Below are positions 31,324 through 40,545 of a DNA stretch of 64,000 nucleotides, piece by piece; position 1 is the stretch's first letter; each line of letters starts with the position of its first letter. The stretch covers positions 372,001 through 436,000 of the forward strand of contig JAGMUV010000012.1 of assembly GCA_020744425.1 (NCBI GenBank), given 5' to 3'. The notes beneath the pieces were generated by a model. It had not been told where the DNA came from. It did no database searches and saw only the letters and a list, made by a program, of their open reading frames with translations. The DNA is from Dactylonectria macrodidyma. Its lineage: Eukaryota; Ascomycota; Sordariomycetes; Hypocreales; Nectriaceae. A program made the position numbers and the translations under genes.

Positions 31324-33511
31324 GATAACCCCACCTAATGGATAACCAAAATTTCGCTCCGCCCATACAAAATCCAAATTTTCAATTGCACCGTATTCGG
31401 CCAGGAATGAAGGTACTTGCAAACTAAGACCTGTACTATATTGCTTTTTTCATAGAATTTTCATATCGGCTTAAATTTTCCCCGTTCCGCCTCGTGGCCT
31501 GGTTCTCTAGCCCTTTGAATTTTTTCGCATTTCACCTCATGTACCCTAGGTGACTCCATCCACTCAAGCCGAATTTTCACCTAATTTACTAACGGAACTC
31601 CCTCCGCAATGGTTCGCCGTAATTATACCGAAGATGACGTAGCTGAAGCTATATTAGATACTACTGATAGAGGCCTCTCACAGAATGAGGCGGCTCAGAA
31701 ACGTGGAGTGCCTCAGTCCACCCTTTCTGGACGACTTTCCGGTCAAGCGAGCAGGAACGAATGTATCCAGGCCTACTAGCGTATTTCCAAGAGCCAGGAG
31801 GAGACCCTCATTCGTTGGGTGCTGCGACAAGAGTCTCTGGGCTATGCTCCCTCGCACAGCCATCTCCGCGCCTGTGTCGAGGCCATCCTCAAACAACAAG
31901 GCGATAACAAGCCTCTGGGCAAGCACTGGACCACTAGGTTCGTCAAGCGCCACCTACAACTATCTACCAAGCTTGGAAAACGCCAGGAAGCCGCCAGATT
32001 TGACGGGTTTACTCCGAAGGCGGTCAATTAGTACTTCGATATTCGGGAGACGGAATACGGCTGGATCAAGCCTGAGAACACGGTTAACGTGGACGAGGGC
32101 GGCATAATGGCGGGTTTCGGTAAGTCTTCTACAAGTACTCTATGGGTTTTCATAGGTCATAACTAATTGGTTGTCCATGAGGCTTGGATAGCCTCGTAAT
32201 CGGGAGCTCTGACCCGAAGAAGAAGGCGATGTTGAAAGGCGTCTAGTCGCGCACTTGGACCTCGTTTATTGAGGCTGTTACCGTAACTGGTCGCGCTTTA
32301 AAACCGGGGATTATCTTTAAAGGAAAAGAGCTGTAGAAGCAGTGGTTTCTTAATGAATTCGAATTGATAGCGGACTGGCACTACATCACATTACTGAACG
32401 GCTGGACTGATAACCACATAGCTCTCGAGTGGTTGAAAGACGTCTATCTACCTCAAACAGAGCCTCGTGATGCATTAGATGCAAGGCTCATTATCCTTGA
32501 CGGTCACGGAAGCTATGCACAGGTGAGTCTTTTGGGGTTTTCACCGCAGAGTGTCCCGCTATAAGATCGCTGACGAGCATCCAGGATGAGTGGATAGCTA
32601 CGTGCTTTCTGAACAACGTCTACTGCTGTTACCTACTAGCACATTGTTCTCATGGTCTGCAACCGTTAGATAATGGGATTTTTAATGTCATCAAAGGTGC
32701 GTATCGGAAAGAACTTTAAAAGCTGGCTAGTTTGACTGATTCTGCGCCGGTTGACAAAGTTAACTTTATTCGGGCATATGCGAAAGCCAGAGAGGCGGGC
32801 ATAAGGAAGGAAATTATCTTATCCGGCTGGAGGTTTACTAGAAATTGGCTAATAAATCGTCATAAAGCTCTAATACATCCGGAAATTCAACCGGACAAAG
32901 AAAAAATGCCGGAACGATTCAAGACGCCCAGCCCTCCCTAACTGCACTCAGATGATACGCCGAAAACGAGCCGCCAGGTGAGAGATTTGGCCAAACACCG
33001 AAGTCGTCCGACCAGGCAGAAGTACAGTAAGATCGCAAAGGGGCTGGAAGCTTTAGAGATGAAGGTGGCCGTTCAGAATTCGCGGATTACTGGCCTGGAG
33101 GAGCAAATGGACCGGCTGCGGCGAGGGAAGAAAAGAAAGGCGGTATCGAACCCGAACCGACGATTCATAGCTCTAGCGGAGGCTCTAGCGGCTAGAGAAG
33201 CTCTTCCTAACTCAAAAGAGGCAGAAATAGAGGTGGATGTGGAGGAGGAGGTCGAGTCGGTAATTGAGGTGGGTGTTAGGTCAGAGGATGAAAGTGATGA
33301 CTTTATGGTCGTAACAAAGCACTGCCAGCGCACACGGAGCGGTCGGGAGGTCAAAAAACCACGCAGAGAGTAAAAATTGATCAATTTTCTAGAGTCTCTC
33401 TCCAAAGCTTCGCTTTTTAATTGACGACCTGGTGTTTTGTGCACGCATCAAAATGTGGATTTTGTGTGGGCGGAGCAAAATTTTGGTTATCCATTAGGTG
33501 GGGTTATCCAT
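31321..33511 (+). mobile_element. Pogo/Fot-like DNA transposon nested in the Helitron
   Basis: The element is bounded by near-perfect inverted ends in which ACCTAATGGATAACC occurs twice in tandem on the left (from 31316) and inverted twice on the right (to 33516). A TA dinucleotide at 31319-31320 and 33512-33513 fits the TA target duplication of the pogo/Tc1 superfamily. The internal inverted match continues through AAAATTT and GCTCCGCCC. It interrupts the Helitron helicase between motifs III and V. Simple removal of the element plus one TA does not restore the Helitron frame (off by one base), so the exact insertion footprint is unsettled. Confidence 0.85.
31609..33373 (+). pseudogene. Pogo/Fot-like transposase with repeated Gln-to-stop changes
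   Basis: From ATG 31609 the frame has a psq-type helix-turn-helix (EDDVAEAILDTTDRGLSQNE), a CENP-B/Tc5-type DNA-binding part (RWVLRQESLGYAPSH through WTTRFVKRHL) and a DDE_1 catalytic domain (NVDEGGIMAGFG, then ILDGHGS, HGLQPLDNGIFNVIK). Introns at 32120-32181 and about 32523-32584 restore the frame. At least six codons are stops where the family has Gln: TAG at 31777, 32029, 32244 and 32334, TAA at 32717 and near 32939. All fit C-to-T changes at CpA, the RIP signature. The last 130 residues form a lysine/glutamate-rich tail in an open frame. Not functional. Confidence 0.85.
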
Positions 33512-33514
33512 TAG

Positions 33515-34059
33515 GTGGTCCCGGATGGTACTGTATACGACATCGCCTGGAACGAAGGCACCAACCCATGGGAAGAACCCCCGGCGATTATTATGGTGGA
33601 TTTCGATAGCTATGACGGGCCGCCGTATCTAACAACGAACGAGGGCAGGAAAATCGTACCCATCCTTCCAGTCACGCGTGATTTCCTAGTGGGCAACGAG
33701 ACCTGCGCTCGCACGCAGTTTCCCTTGATCGTGGCATTTGCTATCACTGTTCACAAATTCCAGAGCCTAACGAAGGATCAGATAGTTACTGACCTCGCTA
33801 CACGCGACTTCCAGGCCGGTATTAGTTATGTTGCCGTCTCACGAGTTACCTCGCTGCAAGGCCTACTCCTTGAGGCGCCTTTCGACCGTCAGAACCTCTA
33901 TAACCACACGCCCACGGAAGGTTTATACGCCTGCGTTTCCTACGTACTGCGTTTGTGGCTAACTATAAGGCAGGGATGAAGATGCGGCTTGCTGACCAAC
34001 AACTCCGTCAGGCTCAACAGCTGACCGATCCGCCGTATCCACCACGCTACATTGATTAA
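33515..34059 (+). pseudogene. Helitron helicase C-terminal part
   Basis: This piece continues the Helitron protein after the nested element: VVPDGTVYDIAWNEG, then FAITVHKFQSLT and YVAVSRVTSLQGL (SF1 helicase motifs V and VI). The frame stops at 33979, while the usual extreme C-terminus (MKMRLADQQLRQAQQ) lies in another frame up to a TAA at 34057-34059. A one-base indel near 33977 therefore breaks the tail. The part is otherwise well preserved. Confidence 0.75.
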
Positions 34060-34299
34060 ATGACGTTTTCCTATAAGCTACAGGGAAAGGGGAAATTCGA
34101 TATACGGTATATAGTTGATTGGGCCTGTCAGGAAGTGGTAAAGGGACCCCTATGTCTATCAGTCAACTCCCTGACTACAGGTTTGAAGTGGTTTAACAGC
34201 TGGTTACCGCCGCAGTTGAAAGGGGGGTTCTAGGGGGTTCCCCCAGGAGAATTTAATAGCAGGTATACGGTATTTACCCTTCGGGCTGGATATTCAGCC

Positions 34300-34831
34300 G
34301 TTAAGTCCCTTGCCTTAGCAACTTAATGGGTGTTCGAAGTATTTTACAGTTGAGAGCATCTGCAGCTTCCGCTTCGGAACAAGAGTCTCTTTGTCAAGTT
34401 CAGTGTGGGGACTTTGAGGTACGAAAGTCTACGGTTCCACATCTCCGTCACTCTGCATCAAGATACACTTCCCAAACAAGAATCAACGAAACCTGAATGT
34501 GGGCCCCCCGGGGGGGGGGGGGGGTTGGCTTGAAAATAGAAGGACACGCAGCTATATTGTTCTCTATTTATACGTCCGGTATCCCCCACCTGTTGTGTCA
34601 TTGTGACTGGCAAACTTCTGTATGATTATGACCTCAAGTTTATCACGATGAGTCCCACAGATATTGAATCGACGGCTTTGATCACCGCATTCGTCCTCGC
34701 CGCTACAGCGAATATATCGACATCTGTCAAGGCCATCCTGCGATATCAAAACACTCAACGGGGTCGCTGAGAGGCGGGCTCAGTGTCCGTGGTCCCTCCA
34801 CCATTATCTACAAGGCATCCTATTACATTCA
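34300..34831. other. Stretch after the Helitron, with poly-G run
   Basis: No gene is present. A run of G at 34509-34524, preceded by CCCCCC, could form an alternative DNA structure or mark a sequencing-difficult site. The part from about 34770 leads into the HeLo remnant. Confidence 0.5.
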
Positions 34832-35137
34832 CCCAAGGCTCGTTTCGAGCAATGGGGCGTGGGGATCAAGCAGGGGAGGCTGTTGGACGATCATCACTCG
34901 GCCCTGGACGACAAAGACATATCTTCGGCGGTGTCGGATCTCTTACATATCATCATCAAGGCTATCTGCGATGCGAGTGACGCGTCTCTACGCCGCTCGG
35001 CCTGGGCTACCGGCCCAGGCGACGACGACTTGTTGGGCTCGCACCAGTCGCGGCCCCCTCACGCCGCGCCATCCGAGTCGGGGAGACAGAAGCTGGCTTG
35101 GGTCAGCAACGGGGTATCACATATGGCAACTAAGTGA
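34832..35137 (+). pseudogene. HeLo-domain fragment
   Basis: The frame reads PKARFEQWGVGIKQGRLL, HHSALDDKDISSAVSDLLHI and AICDASDASL, then a Ser/Pro-rich GPGDDDLLGSHQSRP segment and RQKLAWV. This parallels, element for element, the middle of the HeLo domain at 16704-17200 (RLEEWGRLVGF, HHPALDSRDIFATVNDIL, CDASDTS, TPGDDVSLGS, RRKLVW). The hydrophobic first helix and the C-terminal part are missing and no start codon is available. It lies on the same strand as the NACHT-WD40 gene 2.1 kb downstream, with atp5 (minus strand) between them, and could be a displaced relic of an NLR effector domain. Confidence 0.65.
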
Positions 35138-35281
35138 CTCCCGATCATTTACTAAGCCATTCGTATTGTCTCGGGATGCGAAATAAATTTACAATTTCAG
35201 TTCCAATGCGCAGTACAACGATTTCATGACCTCGACGTAATTGCATTCAGATAAAATAGACGTGTGGTTATTGGCTAAAGT

Positions 35282-36110
35282 TTACAGGCTGTCCGTCAAG
35301 AGCTTGTTCATCTTGGCGATGCGGGAGCAGACGCTGAGATCAATGGTTCGGTCGCCGACCGCGACAATGAGTCCGCCAACAATCTCAGGGTCGACCTGTA
35401 TCAAGATATGTTAGGTTGGGGCCAAAACGGAGGTCGTGTTTGCGAAAAGCAGAATATACCTTATTGGTAACTTTGAGCTTCTTGCCCTGGCCGACATAGG
35501 AGGACTTAGAAACAGCAGTCTCTAGTCGCGAAAGAGTTTTGTTATCCAGACGCTCGGCGCTCGTAATAGTCATCTCCACTTCACCCCGCTTGGCGGACAT
35601 CAGCTCACCAAACTTCTCGCACACGCCCTGAAGGTGACCCAGTCGGTTGTTCTCAGCGAGAGTCTCAAGGAAATTCTTGACAGTCGCAACGTTGGCACCC
35701 GTGTGCTTGCTCAGCTCGGCTACGATCGCCGACTTGTCCTCGGCGCTGAGCCTCGGCGTTGAGAGGACTTGCGTCAGCTTGGTGTCCTTCACGAAGATGT
35801 TGCTCAGGTTGGCGATGGCTTTGGCGGTGGGGTCGAGGGTCGACATCTTGGCCGCGGCAGTGTACTAAATTGACACAGTCAGCACATGATGGTTCTGCCT
35901 CACTCGACGCAGCCGCATTGGTCCATTACAAAGGACGACACATCGGCGTACTAGAGCGGTAGCATAGGTTCCATCAAGGCCAGAGAGGTAGACTGGGGGT
36001 CGGCTGTCGTTGGCGGCGCCGGCGAAGGTTCGTGCAGGAGCCGCTCGGAGGGAAGCAGCACGCTGGAGAGTAGCGGCCCGGACGGTGCGGAAGGCTTGTC
36101 GGGAGAACAT
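35282..36110 (-). CDS. atp5: Mitochondrial ATP synthase subunit 5 (OSCP)
   Basis: OSCP joins the F1 head to the peripheral stalk of mitochondrial ATP synthase. Three exons (35952-36110, 35460-35864, 35282-35395) with introns of 87 and 64 bp encode 225 residues, the usual length. An N-terminal Arg/Ala-rich, acid-free mitochondrial presequence (MFSRQAFRTVRAATLQRAAS) is followed by PPVYLSGLDGTYATALYTAA across the first junction, the helical N-terminal domain (STLDPTAKAIANL), and the conserved C-terminal block VDPEIVGGLIVAVGDRTID with the SRIAKMNKLL ending. All junctions keep frame and no lesion is seen. It is a housekeeping gene sitting between HeLo and NLR sequences; it may be the core copy or a duplicate. 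Confidence 0.93.
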
Positions 36111-36725
36111 GGCTGTGGTTGGGGGATTGGGATGGATTCAATGTTGTGGTTCAGGCGTTCGTAGAGCTTTAGTTTTCTTGGTTGTGGTTCTCGTCGTTGG
36201 CAGTTTTGGAAGCTGATGTGTCCTGAGCTTACTAAAAGGTGTGATTGATTGTTGTCTCAAGTGCGGGGTAAACGGATATCATTTACGGAGTTGGGCATGT
36301 ACCGGCCCACAAAAGTGGATTTTGAGAACTTACACAGGAGACCGGTCCCTGCGGGCCCGCCAATGCCTTTCGGAACGAGCCTTCGGATCCTCTGATTTCG
36401 CTGTGGCTCTTCGATGACGGCTTGGTATATGGATTGAGGGTATACGGCGTTAGATGGTCCTTTGGGAGGAGAGAAAGGACGATGGTTTTCGTTTCGCATC
36501 GAAAGACCCGTGGGGCAGACTTGGTGTTTGAGATACTGTGCACAGGCACTGTGGCTTACAGCCCAGAATCTTATTTGCCCTGTCGCGTAGGATTCAATAC
36601 CATGGGAACACTAAGAACTTTACTCATCAATTCTCCTAACAAACCTGAAAGCTTCCGCAATAGCAGATTTATATTATATCCTTATCTTTATTTCTTAGAC
36701 GATCTGATCTTCCGAGCCACTCTCC
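36111..36725. other. Intergenic stretch upstream of atp5
   Basis: This must hold the atp5 promoter (adjacent to 36110). The remaining sequence has short open frames on both strands without recognisable content. Confidence 0.35.
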
Positions 36726-37082
36726 ATGGCGCCAATCGCTTACTCCAAATGGGACAACATAGACACGGATTCCGAGCCACAAACCCCCACTCAGCAGATG
36801 CCTGCAGTCGATTCAAACCCAGCACCTGCTCCAGCCACCTCATAGTCGGCTGCGCCGGCATCGACGGGGTCCGTCCAAGCCGTCATCGTCCGATGCGACG
36901 GTGAGAGACTGGAATTCGCGCCTTGGTCCGCTACGACGATCCAGGCAGACCATCCCGTTTTCTCGCATGCTGTTCCTCCCGTGCCAGGACTCATCGAGGT
37001 GCCGCTGGTCCTCCACCGCGTAGGCACTCAGTCCGCCAACCGTACCGACCTCGACAACCAGATCGCCACGTATCTCAAGTAG
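36726..37082 (+). pseudogene. Fragment of a conserved fungal protein of unknown function
   Basis: From ATG 36726 the frame reads MAPIAYSKWDNIDTDSEP, reaches a TAG at 36843-36845 after 39 codons, and continues open in the same frame with VQAVIVRCDGERLEF, TTIQADHPVF, PLVLHRVG and RTDLDNQIATYLK before TAG at 37080-37082. The SKWDNIDTDSE start and the ADHP...DLDNQIATYL middle recall a widespread fungal family of about 200-250 residues without assigned function; this recognition is from memory. The second half is missing, and the NLR gene starts 130 bp further on. It is dead by stop and truncation. Confidence 0.5.
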
Positions 37083-37214
37083 ATAGAGGCAGGCAGGCAC
37101 AATTTATTACGCCCGGCGGCTTAAACCGAAAGGGCACTAAAGTCTAGGAGGAAAAGTGGGAAGTTTGGAGACAGCTGGCCAAACGCCAAATGGCGTTGGG
37201 CAAGCGCTATAGAG

Positions 37215-40009
37215 ATGAATCTCCAAGACATCCATTCGGCCATCCAGGACCAAACACGGCAGCAGGAGAAGAGACATCAAGACGATGGGGACAAGCAATG
37301 CCTGAAAGACCTGCGCGAGACTGACCCTCGCGACGACAAGACGCGCATCCAAGATACAAAGGGCGGCCTGCTCAGGGACTCTTACCGCTGGATCCTCGAC
37401 AACGACGACTTCCAGCGATGGCGTGACGATTCGCAGAGCCAGCTGCTCTGGATCAAAGGCGATCCTGGCAAGGGCAAGACGATGCTGCTATGCGGCATCA
37501 TCGACGAGCTGGAGAAGGAACCCGACAATCGCCTGTCCTATTTCTTCTGCCAGGCCACCGAGGCACGACTGAGTAATGCGACGGCCGTGCTGCGCGGTCT
37601 GATCTACCTTCTCGTCGACCAACAGCCGTCGCTCATCTCGCATGTTCGTAAGAAGCACGACCATGCGGGTAAGCAGCTTTTTGAGGACGGGAATGCCTGG
37701 GAAGCCTTATCCAAGATCCTTACGGCCATGCTCAATGACCCGAGCTTGGATGGTGCGATCCTGATTATTGATGCCCTCGACGAATGCAAAACGAATCGAC
37801 TTCAGCTTCTCGACTTGATTGCTAAGCCTTCTCGTGTCAAATGGATCGTGTCTAGTCGCAACTGGCAGGACATTGAGGAGAAGCTGGACAGTGCGAAGCA
37901 GAAAGTCAGGCTGCACCTCGAGCTGAACAAGGACTCGATCTCCAAGGCTGTTGACACGTACATTGGACACAAGGTAGACCAACTGGCATGTGATAAGAAA
38001 TACGACAAGGAAACCACGGACGCCGTCAAAACCCACTTGACATCCAATGCCGACGGCACCTTTCTGTGGGTAGCCTTGGTCTGCCAGGAGCTCGCAGATC
38101 CAAAGATTCGGAAACGGCATACACTCTCCAAGTTGAAGTTATTCCCCCGGGGGTTTGATTCGCTCTATGACCGAATGATAGAGCATATCGGCGATTCGGA
38201 GGATGCGAGCCTTTGCAAGGAAGTCCTGGCCATTGCTTCGGTCGTATACCGACCTATCACCTTGGACGAGTTGAAGGTTCTTGTTGAGTCGCTCGAGGAT
38301 CTCGACCAGGACGACTTGGAAGAAATCGTCAGATCCTGCGGTTCTTTCCTGACTCTTCGAGAAGGTGTCATCTACTTTGTGCATCAATCAGCCAAGGATT
38401 TCCTGCTTAACAAGGCATCCGACCAAATCCTACCCTCTGGCGCCGCGCACCAGCACCATGCCATCTTCTCGAGGTCGCTGGAGGCTCTCTCGGAGACTCT
38501 CGAACGTGACGTTTACGAATTGGGCGTCCCAGGATTTCCCATCGACCAGGTCTCGCCGCCCAACCCTGACCCATTGGCTTCGATACAATATTCCTGCGTC
38601 TTCTGGGTAGACCATCTCGATGACTCTGAACCCCGGGCGAAGATGAGTGACAAGGACCTACAGGACGCGGGGATCGTCCATGACTTCCTTCGAAACAAGT
38701 ATCTATATTGGTTAGAATCTCTCAGTCTGTTACGCAGCATGTCCGAGGGGGTCATGGCAGTGCAGAAGCTCGAAGCTTTAGTAGTGAGTTATTATAAATT
38801 CATGTACAAACTGGAGACGGTCTGACATGTTAGCAGAAAACCAAGGAAGCGCGACAACTAACGGAACTACTTCGAGACGCGCGCCGCTTTATTCTTTCTC
38901 ACAAGCGGGCCATCGAAATTGCTCCATTACAGGTCTATGCATCAGCACTCGTGTTTAGTCCCACCCGGAGCCTAACCAGAGAGCTCTTCGAAAAAGAAGA
39001 GCCGAACTGGATCACGCTAAAGCCGAGCGTGGAATCAGACTGGAATGCATGCCTCCAGACGCTCGAGGGCCATGGCGATTTGGTGACCTCAGTGGCCTTC
39101 TCAGCGGATGGCCAGCGGCTCGCCTCGGGCTCGGAGGATAAGGCGATTAAGGTCTGGGATGCGGCAACAGGCGCGTGTGTGCAGACGCTCGAGGGCCATA
39201 GCGATTGGGTGACCTCAGTGGCCTTCTCGGCGGATGGCCAGCGGCTTGCCTCGGGCTCGGAGGATAAGACGATTAAGGTGTGGGATGCGGCAACAGGCGC
39301 GTGTGTGCAGACGCTCAAGGGCCATGGCGATTTGGTGACCTCAGTGGCCTTCTCGGCGGATGGCCAGCGGCTCGCCTCGGGCTCGGAGGATAAGACGATT
39401 AAGGTGTGGGATGCGGCAACAGGCGCGTGTGTGCAGACGCTCAAGGGCCATGGCGATTGGGTGATCTCAGTGGCCTTCTCGGCGGATGGCCAGCGGCTTG
39501 CCTCGGGCTCGTACGATGAGGCGATTAAGGTCTGGGATGCGGCAACAGGCGCGTGTGTGCAGACGCTCGAGGGCCATAGCGATTCGGTGACCTCAGTGGC
39601 CTTCTCGGCGGATGGCCAGCGGCTCGCCTCGGGCTCGCACGATGACACGGTTAAGGTGTGGGATGCGGCAACAGGCGCGTGCGTGCAGACGCTCGAGATT
39701 GGCCGGGTGATTACCCACCTTTCATTTGATCCGATCACAAACTCTCTCCTCTCTACCAATGTTGGACTTCTGAACCTGGATCTCCCGGCTCTACCGCCTG
39801 CCATCGATAATCGGTCGACTGACGCAACCTTACGGAATGTTCGCCACTTTGGCTGGGGTATAAGCACCGACGGTGTATGGGTTGTAAAAGATGGAAAGGG
39901 GATGCTTTGGCTACCTCCGGAATATCGAGTGATGAAATCGGCTGTGGTGGGATCAACGGTCGCTATCGGCTGCCTTTCAGGTCATGTACTGGTGATGAAG
40001 TTCTCTTAG
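37215..40009 (+). CDS. NACHT-WD40 NLR (HET-E/HNWD-like)
   Basis: Two exons (37215-38783, 38837-40009; intron 53 bp) encode 913 residues with no lesion. The NACHT NTPase has the lead-in TDPRDDKTRI, P-loop GDPGKGKT (82-89), Walker B AILIIDALDEC (181-191), a sensor region VKWIVSSRNW, and the winged-helix hallmark VHQSAKDFLL. Five 42-residue WD40 repeats occupy about 595-804, followed by a non-repeat tail of 110 residues that may complete a propeller. In Podospora HET-D/E/R, related receptors sense partner proteins through such repeats and trigger incompatibility cell death. Here an N-terminal effector domain (HeLo, HET, patatin and so on) is missing: only 80 linker-like residues precede the P-loop. 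It may act with a separate effector or be N-terminally truncated. A HeLo relic lies 2.1 kb upstream on the same strand. Confidence 0.88.
39050..39679 (+). repeat. Five near-identical 126-bp WD40 repeat units
   Basis: Five units of exactly 126 bp encode WD repeats that differ only at a handful of codons: E/K in TLxGH, G/S and L/W/S in the GHxDxV segment, T/I after it, and E/Y/H, K/E/D and T/A around GSxDxx. The framework (SVAFSADGQRLASGS, KVWDAATGACVQTL) is practically constant, also at synonymous sites. These are the positions reported as variable and selected in fungal NLR WD repeats. Confidence 0.95.
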
Positions 40010-40545
40010 AGCGGAGGCAGGCATAATTACCTCTTTGGTTACAGCAGCCCTTTCCCGGTTCTCGATATCGACCTACGTAGTTGATTATGTTTGATTTGGA
40101 AGCAGGAAGCCCGGCTAGCAACTACTTCCTACCTTAGCCAGCCAGCCCTGTATTACTGAGCTTCGAATGTGCGAGAGGAAGAGGCAATTGATATACGGGT
40201 CCAGCGGCCGTCAGCCCCACCTAAGACGGCCCGTTAGCACCCAAAGGCGGTGAGCACGCCTATGCACGCACAAGGTCACTTACATCGCTCAGCAAGTCAC
40301 AGTAGAAAAATAATTAAGTACTTTATAAAGTGCATATTAAATATAATAAAAAGATAACTAGCTCTTGTGACGGTACAAGAGCACGAACGAGGTCGGGTGC
40401 GACTTGGGTAAAATGATTGTTTACAAGGAGAGAAAGAGATTCCTAAGGAAACCTCTAACTTAAGCTATTTACACAATATTCATAAAGTGGGACTATTCAT
40501 AAAGCATGAAAGTCACATGATCGTTCCCTCACATATGGGCCTCCC
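40010..40545. other. Region between NLR and gypsy element
   Basis: AT-rich DNA with no gene. As it lies 3' of the minus-strand pol frame, the long terminal repeat of the gypsy element may be here, but because the other end of the element is lost no matching LTR can be shown within the window. Confidence 0.35.

Larger units (their letters stand above)
26587..34299 (+). mobile_element. Helitron (Helitron2/Helentron-like) with nested insertion
   Basis: A rolling-circle transposon encodes a Rep/helicase polyprotein in the plus direction. The 12-bp sequence CAGCCCGAAGGG at 26587-26598 recurs inverted at 34277-34288, and a GGCTG..CAGCC hairpin (34284-34299) overlaps the right copy. Short terminal inverted repeats with a right-end hairpin are known from Helitron2/Helentron elements, which supports these borders. 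The coding part is interrupted by frameshifts near 28317 and 33977 and by a pogo-like insertion at 31321-33511, so this copy is non-autonomous. Without the insertion it would be about 5.5 kb. The exact ends remain an inference. Confidence 0.7.

Noticed and set aside
38935..39867. 310-codon minus-strand frame opposite the WD40 repeats
   Set aside because: It is the antisense shadow of a repetitive coding array; the plus strand has the full NLR with consistent domains.
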